Below, piece after piece: positions 1 through 10,817 of a stretch of 64,000 nucleotides of DNA. Source of the DNA: Streblospio benedicti (taxonomy: Eukaryota; Annelida; Polychaeta; Spionida; Spionidae); NCBI GenBank assembly GCA_019095985.1, contig CM032666.1, positions 45,828,703 to 45,892,702 of the forward strand. The letters run 5' to 3'. A program made the translations under genes and the position numbers. The notes below the pieces were generated by a model. It was not told the origin of the DNA. It searched no databases and saw nothing but the letters and a program-made list of their open reading frames with translations. The stretch's first letter is position 1, and each line of letters begins with the position of its first letter.

Positions 1-684
1 CTAATAATCTGTTACGAATGCTCATCGGCAAATCCAAATAACTTACTTCTTTATGAAAATAAGAAATGCACTTGACACTTCCGTAAATGTCCCGGGCATG
101 TTACAAAATCGAAAATGAAATTATTTGATGAATTGTTCACTTATCATGCCATTTCCGTGAGTTATTTAAAATTAAACATGGTTCGAACATGCTTTTAGAC
201 TTAAATAGTCTCTGTGATAGGCCATAGGCCTTAATACGAATACATAGCGCACTCCCAATGTTAGGCCCGTGGGCTTAATGTGTGAGGATACAGTAAGGTG
301 AACATTCATGGGGGTGACATCTCCACCAACATATGATGGGTGTGGTTCACTGACTTTGTGTATGAATGGTGGGTATGTTGAGTGGGCCTCCCTTTGCTTA
401 TACAAGTACATGGACTTGTGTGAATACTACTGTCAGTACAATTCAATACAATACAAAAATGAGATGGACGAAGCCCTAAAATGGAACCCTAGAGCTTCAT
501 GTTGATTTGTGGCCTACTTTGTCATGTGTACCTAATAATTATTTCTAGTTTGCTGTTCCCATTTGTGCATTTTTTGCAGTTCAATCTTAAGTTAGAATGA
601 TTGGCTTTGCAGAGAAGCCACCATGATTATGAGTACCTACGTGTATATCCTGATTCATTAAGTGAGCCTTGTACATTTTTTCAG
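1..684 (+). other. Upstream intron or 5' region, no coding exon seen
   Basis: This ends in a pyrimidine-rich acceptor (TTTTTTCAG) at 684. The frame of exon 1 hits a stop at 652 with no ATG between, so the gene must start further upstream. The open stretch at 308-505 shows no family similarity. The first ~66 bases resemble 6298-6365 (shared TTACGAATGC and AAATAACTTACTT), so the window begins inside a dispersed repeat. Confidence 0.6.
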
Positions 685-767
685 GCTAAGGGAAATACAT
701 TACTGCGCAGAAGAAAGTCAGCACCAGGTGCAGTGCTTTTGAAATCCTTGAAAGGAAGCAGACAATC
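685..767 (+). CDS. ARHGAP20: ARHGAP20 exon 1 (visible): basic RRRKSAP segment
   Basis: The exon is bounded by TTTTTTCAG and GTGAGT and ends in phase 2. It encodes AKGNTLLRRRKSAP and a basic continuation, corresponding to the ERRRSAPS region near the N-terminus of vertebrate ARHGAP20. R-K-S-A-P fits the R-x-x-S-x-P pattern of basophilic-kinase and 14-3-3 sites; use of that site is inference. It lies 8.9 kb upstream of the next exon, so identification rests on the motif, the splice signals and the phase match (TC|T gives Ser). Confidence 0.8.
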
Positions 768-2130
768 GTGAGTGTATTCTTTAGTCATGTAATAACCATT
801 ATATGCGTGGATGTATTGGAATTAGTTGGCTGATGTGTAAATATCAACATTAGAGGATTCTTCAAGTTTATAGAGCTATGTCACATAGTCACTGCAGGAA
901 CTCTGGACACAATACAACTGGCACCTATTCAGCAAGCACTAAAGGCAGGCTGAGGCAGACATTAGCCCAGTCAGCCATCCTGACAGACCTAGAAGATCTG
1001 TCATTCCAACTGAGGGGGTTAATGTTCCTTTCTTTTATTACGTGTAGCAGTGTTCATTGAAGCGTATCGCACATTTTGTTACATCTCTTTATTTACATCT
1101 CATTTTGGTGTACTTTGGTTTACTTTTGATGAAGTTATGATGTGCTTTTTTAAAAAGAATTATTACGAATTTGTGTTTTGCTATCTCCTGGGAACAGTTT
1201 ATGACCTATCAGACCTCCAGAGGCAGGTTAGGTAACCAACTGAGCCTCGGAAGTGGAGAGATCACACTAGCTAGTGTTTTCAAACTAGGTGAGTTCTTTT
1301 GCGTGCAGAGGGGTGGCTCTCCTCTACAAGCAGCACGTCTTTTAACAAGGCTTCCAAACCTCACGCTTGGTGTCACCACCGTCTACTATTAGTAGTGGGG
1401 ACTCACTATGTGGAGATCAGCAATGCAGTGGCAGACGTACGACATAACGATTTTAGCAATACAAAGTCTGCCATGGCCTGGCCGCGAACTTACGACAAAT
1501 GCAAATCATGTTTTGGGGTCATACGCTCTAATCACTGTACCAATGAGGTATTGTGTCAAGTTCCCAACTTAGGTGTATTTTGGCGAAACAGAACGTAGTG
1601 AAATTGCATTTTGCAATGTGATGCTGAGCCAACTGAAGTGTTAATTATATGTGTGAATGTTCTGCAATCCCTGGACATAGCACAACTATTTGTAACAAAT
1701 TAACTAAATTGTATATTAGTCAAAAAATTTGAACATGTTAAAAATTTGCTGACCAATTTGCCAGTTTGCCAGTCCACATAGGTGGTGTTGGCTAATGTGT
1801 AAAGCACGTTTAAGTACAGCACTGACAGTATAGTAGGTGTGATGCACTTCAGTGACCGCTGCTATATCCATGTACTTACATACAGTACATTAGTGCAACC
1901 TCTTAATGGTTTGAAGGCGGATGGACACTCAGAAAATCGAGATATCTGGATGAAGAAAGGTTTGGAGTGGCGGCGCAGTTTGGCAAATGTTAGAAACCAC
2001 ATACATAAGTATGTACTTGATCACGAGTGACAATGGACGGCAATAGAAGAAATTCATGTAATACCTTTTAGAACAGTCACCTACCACTTTGGTTTGAAGT
2101 TGCAAGTTAGATATTATATACAAATATTTC

Positions 2131-2456
2131 TAGTCTATTTTTATTATTGAATACACATATCACAGATATCACATATTACTTCTACAATTTTTTTTGTTTC
2201 ATGCATACATGTGGTATGCAATCATCAGGAAGTTATGCATTATGAATGGAGTAGACATTAAACAATCAACATATATTATACCATGTTACACATTGCAAAC
2301 TATAAACTGTGTAACATAGTATAATATATGTTGATTGTTTAATGTCTAATCCATTCATAATGCATAACTTCCTGATGATTGCATACCACATGTATGCATG
2401 AAACAAAATTGTAGAAGTAATATGTGATATGTGTATTCAATAATAAAAATAGACTA
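2131..2456. repeat. Long hairpin (foldback element)
   Basis: Two ~155-bp arms are near-perfect reverse complements around a short AT-rich loop centred at ~2294. TAGTCTATTTTTATTATTG at the left end mirrors CAATAATAAAAATAGACTA at the right. Inside, TAGACATTAAACAATCAACA on the left arm is answered by TGTTGATTGTTTAATGTCTA on the right. Few mismatches and small indels separate the arms, so it is young or kept homogeneous. No coding capacity; probably a foldback MITE. Confidence 0.85.
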
Positions 2457-2884
2457 TATTACTGCTCCAAAATATATATTTTGTTGAGCACTATAAGAAC
2501 TATAAGTGATAGTATAAGTGGAATACAAATATTTCTATATTGATAATTCAATTGAACATCATTTAGTATCTTTTTTACCGGTACAAGTCATAAAGCTATA
2601 TTTTGCAATGATTGTAAATTAAAACATGCTCTTTTTCGTTACTGATGTTAGTATGCGAACAGAACAAAGAGCAATGCTGCTTGCATTGTGTGTTCCACCA
2701 CCCTCATTATTCAAAATCAGCTGATAGTAATATTCTGTGTCCAATCTGCCCATGTGCACGTCCGGAAACATGGGCCTATAGCAGAGAGTCCGGTTGATGA
2801 AATCATTCGAATTAGGGATATAAGGATAAAAGAGGTTGTACTGTTTAAGACAGGAACATTCGCATCCTCAGATGGAATTACAGA

Positions 2885-3010
2885 TATTCTAGGTCTGTCG
2901 GGATGGCTGAGTAGTCCGATGCACCTGCCAGAAGTGCTTGGTGAATATGTGCCACAGAGTGATAGTAGTCCAGGGTTCAAACCCCGGCAGAGGCTATGTG
3001 ATGTAGCCTC
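2885..3010 (+). repeat. tRNA-derived SINE-like segment (class II, tRNA-Leu-like)
   Basis: GTCGGGATGGCTGAGTAGTC gives a good A box (TGGCTGAGTAG) and GGGTTCAAACCCC a perfect B box ~90 bases later, spacing as in tRNAs with a long variable arm. The expected 3' acceptor strand (TCCCGAC) is missing: CAGAGGC stands there. It therefore cannot fold as a normal tRNA and is better read as a SINE head or tRNA pseudogene. Confidence 0.6.
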
Positions 3011-5629
3011 TAGTCTTATAGAAAAATCCTCTATAATGTCAATAAGCATTTTCATTGGGTGCATTGTGCAATTTAGACTGATCGAGCATTCTGATGCAGA
3101 ATGTATTCTGGTAGAGATTAAAACGGCAAAAATATGGTCAATTTTTTACGACATTGTTATGTCTAATCTGGTAAGCTCAACATTGTTGCTTACTGTGCTA
3201 TATTCTCTGGGGAGTATTCAGTTTTTGTTGACAAACTTTCTCAGTACATTTGTATGATTTTTTAGAATAACAAGTAGTGAAAAGACTATTATATTTTATG
3301 TTGGAATAAACAGTACTGACTCCAATTGAAGAATACCCAAATGTAAAGAAATAGGAGGAACCAGCAAAATATACATGGAAAAATGTTTATGTGGGAACTA
3401 CAATTTGTTGATATACAAGCTCTTATATCTAGATTATCTAGATATCTTTGGAGGCTGGATTGACATTCGGTAAAACAATATATCCGTCTAAGAGAGCGGG
3501 GTTGCAGGGGTTGCCAAATGTGAGAAAGAGTGACACAACAGATAATGGAATATGTTTATAAAATACCTCATCCAGTTTTTTGGTTAAAAGTGGTACATAA
3601 GTGATACAGGTATATTTTAGTATAATATTGAAAACACGGTATTTGTCGCCGCTTGCTGCTACCACATTCATCATCATATCTCAACTGATGCAACGCCTTC
3701 CAATTCTGTGGAAGTTATTCTCAAAATCCAACCAATCACAAAGCCCACTGCCAAAATGTTCAGTTAGCGCGGAATTTAAACGTCAAACGTATGATCTCAC
3801 TTGATATGTAAGATGAAACCAAGTATTGATTTCGTCTTTGACGCAAGTCCAACCCAAAAATTATTTTTCCACGTAAAAGCTAAAACTGGGTCCATGGGTT
3901 GGTATGAGCAAGGACTTGTAAAGGCAGTGTGAGTGATCAAGCTGTGAAAACTGACGACGCACGTTCATTTGCCTACTGTGATTAAACATGGGGCTTTCCT
4001 GTGTAGTGCATATTTAGCCTCAATCAACAAGGAGCATGAAACCAGTTTATCAAGGCCTTGCATTACAGACCTGTGGTCAGTTTAATGTCATATTTGAATA
4101 TCGGATGATGGCTAGTTTGAGTCCGTAAGATACATGCACCACAAATGTAATACATGTAATGTAGTGAAAACAAAAATCCTTGATTTAAAGACCTAGTTGA
4201 AAATCTGATGCCTTGCCAGGCATTATTCAACAATTTACGAAATTTACCTCTAAACAAATAAATTTTCATAAAGATTAACTACAGGAAGCTATATAGAAGT
4301 ATATATATAGAAGTATACCGAAGAGATGTCATTTTAATACATGTCATACTTTTTAATATAACCCACTAATTGCTATTATTACAAGAAGCTGAAGTGTATT
4401 TTTTACGGTAAATCTGTTTGCATTATGTACATGTATTTCATAATATATTGTTTATGTATCACTTGCACTAATACTGTTACTTGTACATTATATTGCATTT
4501 TTGTCTTAAATATTTACCAGAGTAAATATATTTACATTTTAATATTTGCGCACAACTAGACAAATGCATTTGCTGCTTTATCTAGCTGTCCTTAATTATT
4601 TAGTAATTATTTAGAAAGTTGTAAGTTAGTTGTTAGTCTTATATTCTATTAAAACTTTAATGTGACATTAACAATTAGAGTAAGAGGTGCAAACCTTTGG
4701 CAATAAATGTCTTCTAATTTGTAAATGTATCCGGCCTTTTTGGTCCTATTTTTAAATGCTGTAATGATGAAAAGCAACAATTTGGAATTGTAATCTTAAC
4801 ATAGAGCACTGAAAAGCAGGTTCGTGTATACAATCATTTTGTGCGTCACGCTCACGCATGTAATATTGCGTCTGAAATACATATTTGCACATCAGGTATC
4901 CTCACTTACAAAGCAGTGTAGTAGATTGGACACTGTACACACACTCACTGTACACTGATCTTAAGAATTGATAATCAGAAGAAAATTTCCTGAATACAAG
5001 AAATAAAATAATTACACCAAAGGCTGTTTATCATAGTACATGTAGCGGTATATCATATGTACATTATCTCACTATATGGCTAATTAAATATTTCTTAATA
5101 ATTCTTGATTGATTTTTATTGACTGAATCATGTATATTACAGCAGCATCACAGAATTAATGATTTGAGTTTAGTATCATGTTCATAGATGAAAATAAAAC
5201 ACATTTGTTGGAAATTTTATCACATTGTGACTGTAGAAATAACATCTACAGATGTGACAAAATTTTACCCATATTAAAGTCAAGATTCTCCAGACCCCCA
5301 GAATTAATTCCCTTTCAGAAGACTCTGTTCTTTGGAGCTGTGGTATAATGTGGACACTGATTTTCTTTCTGACCTTGACAGCGTTCATAATTTCTGAGCA
5401 TTTCAATTACATTTGTATGTTCACTTGCCAGAATCCAGTTCTCATTAGTTTTGAAGACATGCCCTAAAATAGGCCAAGTCAAGTCAAGTCAAGTCAAATG
5501 ATCATTCATTATACTGACATGTGATATACATATTCTGATTATATTTAGATACATTAATGATATCGCCCAGCCAATTATGGCTCAAAAGTCAGTTTAAATC
5601 ATATCTTAGGCCTTTATTTTTATATGTTA

Positions 5630-5790
5630 TGGATTATTGACTCCCAGGAAGCTCAACTGTCGTAGGAGGAGGAAATGAAAGTAAAAATAAAATTGAAAAA
5701 TAAAAACGTTTTATTTTCTTTGTTATGGTTTGCGGACACCCAGGCTGCTCAACTGCCGTACTATGGGGGTGAAAATATTCTGTAATAAAA
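5630..5790. repeat. Diverged direct repeat, ~110-bp period
   Basis: GTTATGGATTATTGACTCCC with AGCTCAACTGTCGTA is followed about 110 bases later by GTTATGGTTTGCGGACACCC with TGCTCAACTGCCGTA. This is an old tandem duplication. No function seen. Confidence 0.5.
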
Positions 5791-5832
5791 ATGTACCATC
5801 TATTCACGTGTAAGGCCCCTGGGCATAACATC

Positions 5833-6010
5833 GATTCAGATTCAGATATTTTATTTATAATAACAATGAATTAAGTAAAAACATTATAATAAAAGCATCA
5901 ATAAATAATTATTAGGATAAATTAAATAATAAAAGAACACTACAATGAGATTATAAACAGGGAGCACTAAAAGTTTTTCCTATAAACAATAACTTATTTC
6001 CATAGTGGAC
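5833..6010 (-). mobile_element. LINE 3' tail (copy 1)
   Basis: On the minus strand it reads from GTCCACTATGGAAATAAGTT through AGTGCTCC and an AATAAA to a ...AAATATCTGAATCTGAATC tail. A short-unit repeated 3' tail after AATAAA is typical of non-LTR retrotransposons. A second, diverged copy in the same orientation lies at 8761-8990. Confidence 0.6.
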
Positions 6011-6297
6011 CCGAACATTGATATGGGCCCTTGGGTCTTTACCCGAACTGAATTTCTTAGTCCGCCAACTAAGCTGACTTTATTTTTGCACGGTAATTTT
6101 TTCACCGAAAGTAACTTTCCTGGTTGTATATGTCCTTACATACGGTTTATTGTGAAACTTCCATCACGTATGTAGATCTGCTTTCATTATCGCTAAGTAG
6201 TGCAGGTTTTGCTGTCATTCTGGGTGTCTAGTCGATTGAACATCGCATTTGTTAATCGTCGACCTCAAATACAGCAATATATAATCCATTAGTAATG

Positions 6298-6365
6298 TTA
6301 TTCAACCAATCTATTACGAATGCTTGCTAGAAAATAGAAATAACTTACTTATTTTGATGGGGAAA
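6298..6365. repeat. Short dispersed repeat shared with window start
   Basis: TTACGAATGC and AAATAACTTACTT with similar spacing occur here and in bases ~10-66. The element is not identified. Confidence 0.4.
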
Positions 6366-6614
6366 ATATTTACACATGATGCTTCCGTCTCAAGTCTCAG
6401 TGCGCATGCTCAGCAGTTCAAATGTCACCCCCCCCGCCACAAAAACAAAACCAAGTGCGATTCCGAAGTAAATACATCTTATTTTATAATGTGGTCGAGT
6501 CTGTTAAATCTCCAACGAAATCTGGACCATTAATAGATTAATAGGTGGCTTCTTTCAACGTAATAAAAGAATTAAAAAAATATTATTCTGCGGCGGATTT
6601 GATAAAATACCATT

Positions 6615-8160
6615 TTTAGCTCACCTGTGAGCTTTTGTCATCACTTGGCGTCCATCCGTCTTCCGTCGTCCGTCTGTTTAAACAATTCTTTAGAAATCTT
6701 CTCCTCAAAAACTACTTTATGGATTTGTAAAAACTATGTATAATGGTTTATTATAGTATTGTGCAAAAAGTGACTGCTTCATATTACCGGTAAGATTTAT
6801 CGAAAACTATGGTTGCTACTAGAATATTTAAAAAAGCTGTTTTTGATCACAAAGGTCTCCTCAGTCATAATAGGTCTCCTCAGTCATAATACAAACAGAT
6901 CAAATATTGCTCTTTGACCACACTCACAAAGTTCTCCTCAGTCAAAATGCAAACAGATCAAATATAGCTCTTTGACCATTATTCCAGTTAACTTGTTACA
7001 CTGGCAGATCCAGGTTTTTTAATAATAGAAGGGGCACAACATTTAACTTGTTACAGAGGCAGATCCAGGTTTTTTACACTGGCAGATCCAGTTTTTTTTG
7101 TAATATAGAGGGGGCACAGCAGTTAACTTGTTACACTGGCAGATCCAGGTTTTTTAATAATAGAAGGGGGCACAGCATTTAACTTGTTACAGAGGCAGAT
7201 CCAGGTTTTTTACACTGGCAGATCCAGGTTTTTTGTAATATAGAGGGGGCACAGCATTTAACTTGTTACACTGGCAGATCCAGTTTTTTTGTAATATAGA
7301 GGGGGCACAGCAGTTAACTTGTTACACTGGCAGATCCAGGTTTTTTAATAATAGAAGGGGGCACAGCATTTAACTTGTTACAGAGGCAGATCCAGGTTTT
7401 TTACACTGGCAGATCCAGTTTTTTTTTGTAATATAGAGGGGGCACAGCAGTTAACTTGTTACACTGGCAGATCCAGGTTTTTTAATAATAGAAGGGGCAC
7501 AGCATTTAACTTGTTACAGAGGCAGATCCAGGTTTTTACACTGGCAGATCCAGTTTTTTTGTAATATAGAGGGCGCACAGCAGTTAACTTGTTACACTGG
7601 CAGATCCAGTTTTTTTCTTATAATAGAAGGGACCACAGCATTTAACTTGTTACAGAGGCAGATCCAGGTTTTTTACACTGGCAGATCCAGTTTTTTGTAA
7701 TATAGAGGGGGCACAGCAGTTAACTTGTTACACTGGCAGATCCAGGTTTTTTGATAATAAGAGGGGGCACAGCATTTAACTTGTTACAGAGGCAGATCCA
7801 GGTTTTTTACACAGGCAGATCCAGTTTTTTTTTACAATATAGGGGGCACAGCAGTTAACTTGTTACACTGGCAGATCCAGGTTTTTTAATAATAGAAGGG
7901 GGCACAGCATTTAACTTGTTACAGAGGCAGATCCAGGTTTTTTACACTGGCAGATCCATTTTTTTTTGTAATATTGAGGGGGCAAAAGCAGTTAACTTGT
8001 TACACTGGCAGATCCAGGTTTTTTAATAATAGAAGGGGGCACAGCATTTAACTTGTTACACTGGCAGATCCTGAGATGGTGGCACATAGCAGTTAACTTG
8101 TTTGTTAAAAATAGAACATGGATGCAGGTGAGCGATTCAGGCTCTCTAGAGCCTCTAGTT
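6615..8160. mobile_element. Non-autonomous element carrying a minisatellite
   Basis: The left end TTAGCTCACCTGTGAGCTTTT with a TCCGTC/GTCCGTC-rich stretch, and the right end GCAGGTGAGCGATTCAGGC, are of a style I recall from many bivalve dispersed repeats. Between them lie duplicated TCTCCTCAGTCA blocks (6860-6980) and a large tandem array (6984-8092). The ends carry matching GCTCACCTG/CAGGTGAGC strings in inverted orientation. Confidence 0.55.
6984..8092. repeat. ~135-bp higher-order minisatellite, about 8 units
   Basis: AGTTAACTTGTTACACTGGC recurs at 6986, 7121, 7312, 7449, 7582, 7718, 7853, 7990 and 8091: steps of 135, 191, 137, 133, 136, 135, 137 and 101. Each unit holds three variants of a shorter motif, TTACA(C/G)(T/A)GGCAGATCCAG then a T run, alternating with AATAATAGAAGGGGGCACAG and GTAATATAGAGGGGGCACAG. 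The 191-bp step contains an extra sub-unit. Highly similar units point to recent expansion. Confidence 0.9.
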
Positions 8161-8760
8161 TCAATTTTATTTTTATTCTTAAATCCCGTTTTTTTTTTAG
8201 CTGCTGGTCTGTAAACCGAAATTCAAAAAATAAAGGCTTTATAATAAGTGTGCAATAAAAATATTTACAATTGTTAGTTATTAGGTGTCAACTATTTAGT
8301 TGTGGAAGTCTTCTATGACAAATATTTCATTTTGTCTGCAAGTTACACCTGTTAAACATACATCTGGGTCAGTGTACATCAGTGATTAATCTAGAAAATG
8401 CATTATTCCTTGTTTTCATTTATTCTTGCCTTTCCAAAACCTTTCACATTGTTTATAGATTTTTATATATGGATACTATCCTCTGAATCATTTAAACACA
8501 TGTTAACTTATGATTCGATAAAATGTTTTGTGTATGTACTCGTCAAGATTCTTTTATTGACTCATGTCACGGTTTTTGCTTTTACTTTTCTGGGTGCTAA
8601 GATCACAAATCAGGATCAGGATCATTGTAAGCATTTTAATGCAAAATATTCATAAGGAATATTCCATTTACATTTTGATTTCTGAGCAAATAATTGATAA
8701 CAATTATTATTAAATTTTGTTATGCATCTTTAGCAGGCTATTTACAAATGTAGGCTTTTC

Positions 8761-8990
8761 AGATTCAGATTCAGATATTTATTTATAATAACATTGTACA
8801 TTGTAGTATTACATTAAATAGATAAAAACAAGATGATATTATAGGGAAAACAAGATATAAAAAAAAATAACCAATAAAATTAAACATTAGAATAAATAAC
8901 ATAAGAAATAAGGTACTAGTACTATGAGATTATAAATAGGAGCACTAAAAGTCTTTGCTTTGAACAAAAACTTATTTCCATAGTGGACCA
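8761..8990 (-). mobile_element. LINE 3' tail (copy 2)
   Basis: It shares with 5833-6010 the CAGATTCAGATTCAGATATT end, TTATTTATAATAACA, GAGCACTAAAAGT and CTTATTTCCATAGTGGACC, in the same order and orientation. The middle has diverged. It is a 5'-truncated non-LTR fragment with its 3' end at the left. Confidence 0.6.
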
Positions 8991-9698
8991 CAATTGATTT
9001 GATTAAATTTACCATATATTTTCATTCTGTTCATTATGAACTATAATATATGTCCATTAAAATTAAAACCTACGTGTATTTTACATATACCAAAAATGAT
9101 AAACTGTGATATATTTTCTGAAATATTTAGATATTTGGAATCTTTACTTTGGCAGGCAAGCTGGATTCTAAGTATGTAGTTTGACTTTGGACACATAGCC
9201 TCACAGCAAACACATGTATTCTGTTTGTGATAAGAAAGATAAAGATGAAAGACACTGACAACCCTAAATGCAACATAGAATCATGACTTACTGACAAACT
9301 GCAGACAATATAGTGACGTCAGAATGCTGTAAAGTAGGTGAGCTTTACACAGTGCATTCAGTGCGTTATTGGTTCTTTAACTCATGTGGCCATTGTTCGG
9401 TACATGAGTGATCGGTTTCACATTTTATGTGCGCATTGTTGCAAGGGTTGTTTTTAAATCACACATAGCTGTAGTTCGGTATTCACTCAGTGCAAGTTGA
9501 TTGAGGGCATTTGATTGGTTGCAATATGAGAGGCATTGTTGACAACTCTCAATTTGTAATTGTGCATTTTCTTTTTTACTTTTGATTATTCAATATTTAC
9601 TATTGTATTCTAAATGTGCGTATAACTTCACATGTACAATCATCAGTTCTATTATTTGGTTAGTTTCGTACCATTATTTATGTCTTGTATTTTTTCAG

Positions 9699-9831
9699 TA
9701 TAACCCCTCCAGCAACCCCAAACTCTCATCTCATTCCTGACCTTGCAACAGCAACACGACCCAGATTTCTCCCAGATTCATCTGTGTCTGCAAGGAAATA
9801 TATTCTAGAGGGAGCTGTTACATTAAGTGCT
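9699..9831 (+). CDS. ARHGAP20: ARHGAP20 exon 2: start of PH domain
   Basis: The acceptor is TTTTTTCAG at 9698 and the donor GTAAGT. It begins in phase 2 and ends in phase 0. Residues ~28-72: a Pro/Ala/Thr-rich linker (ITPPATPNSHLIPDL), then KYILEGAVTLSA. The latter is the first PH strand, equivalent to LLIDGRAELK in human ARHGAP20. Confidence 0.93.
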
Positions 9832-10556
9832 GTAAGTATGAATGTTTATCCAATTGGATTTTGGAGCAATGATTCAAGCTACAAACTTAGCTACCATCAC
9901 CCCAGCACTGTGACATTGATTTAAAGAACTAAGATTTAAAGTGATGTGCCACTAGTTTTACTGGGTAGCTACCATGCACTCCTACACTATAAATCCAATA
10001 CAAAAATAATGTATTTACCAATATCTTGTTGGTTTTTAAACAGGTATTGAATGTCATCAACTGCATCTTATCAAATATGAAAGATATCAGAATAAAATTA
10101 TCACACTTTGACATGTGTTTTCACTGATTAGTTCAATTTAAACATATTTTATTTAACAGATGAAATTAGATTGATGCAAAATGTAACGTGAGATGAACGT
10201 ATAGATCAATTTCACCTGTACAAATATTTTCAAATGATTTAGAAATTCCCATTTTACATTTTCTCTATTTTTATTCAAGTCAAAAAGTTGACTTTAAAAT
10301 CGCTAATAAAAGAATAGTTGAATGACAATCTTTTGTTGGTATTCAAATACCTTTTTGCAGGCAATTTTTTACTGTATAGCATATTTATATCTGAATTATT
10401 TAATTGAAAAGTAGCATTCAAGTATTTTTCTTAATTTATAAAAATGTAAATATTGTAACATAATCTATTTATAACATCCATTTGGTAATCAGAACCTTTA
10501 ACAGCCAAAGCTATTGTCCATGTATAGTTCAATAGACTTATGTATGTGTTTTCCAG
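9832..10556 (+). other. Intron 2
   Basis: 725 bp of AT-rich sequence between good GTAAGT and TTTTCCAG sites. I see no repeat or second gene in it. Confidence 0.8.
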
Positions 10557-10621
10557 GGCTTGCAGACGCAAGAAAGATATCTATTCCTCTTCAATGACCT
10601 TTTGCTGGTAGGGAAACAAAA
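10557..10621 (+). CDS. ARHGAP20: ARHGAP20 exon 3: PH domain core strand
   Basis: This 65-bp exon lies between TTTTCCAG and GTGAGT and encodes GLQTQERYLFLFNDLLLVGK. ERYLFLFNDLLLV is the characteristic PH strand of the family (human QERHLFLFNDLFVV). It ends in phase 2, matching exon 4. The donor lies 34 bp before a small TA-flanked inverted-repeat element. Confidence 0.95.
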
Positions 10622-10653
10622 GTGAGTACATGTTGTGTAAGGTTATTTAAAGA

Positions 10654-10817
10654 TACAGTAGAACCTCTCTATTAGGACCACCTTTGGGACCATTTCTAGG
10701 TGGTCTCAATACAGGGGTTCATTTTGGCAACTTTATGCAAGTTTGAGACCGTGAAAAGTAGTCTTATTATAGAGGTGGTCTCAATAGAGAGGTGGTCAAA
10801 TTGGAGGTTCTACTGTA
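10654..10817. mobile_element. TA-flanked MITE, CAGTAGAACCTC ends
   Basis: It starts TACAGTAGAACCTCTC and ends GGAGGTTCTACTGTA, so the ends are inverted repeats bounded by TA on both sides, as in Tc1/mariner-like MITEs. Internal blocks GGTGGTCTCAATA/TATTAGGACCACC repeat the inverted motif. A diverged relative lies at 33107-33292. Confidence 0.75.

Larger units (their letters stand above)
768..9698 (+). other. Intron 1, repeat-rich
   Basis: The intron is 8.9 kb. It holds a hairpin element (2131-2456), a tRNA-derived SINE-like segment (2885-3010), two LINE 3' tails on the minus strand (5833-6010, 8761-8990), a diverged direct repeat (5630-5790) and a long element with a minisatellite (6615-8160). 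The open stretch at 2688-3257 runs through the SINE-like segment and shows no protein family. Other parts (1050-2100, 3260-5600) show nothing beyond AT-rich intron. Confidence 0.7.

Noticed and set aside
308-505. Possible ARHGAP20 start exon with ATG at 308
   Set aside because: No similarity to the family N-terminus and no donor in a phase that would join 685; it overlaps a likely repeat.
2885-3010. Functional tRNA-Leu gene
   Set aside because: A and B boxes are good, but the 3' acceptor strand does not pair with the 5' one, so it cannot fold as a tRNA.
2688-3257. 189-codon open stretch in intron 1
   Set aside because: It runs across a tRNA-derived SINE-like segment, has no protein family, and the opposite strand is also open there. 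Best read as chance openness.
6984-8092. CRISPR-like array
   Set aside because: Repeats are contiguous with no unique spacers, and the genome is eukaryotic; it is a minisatellite.
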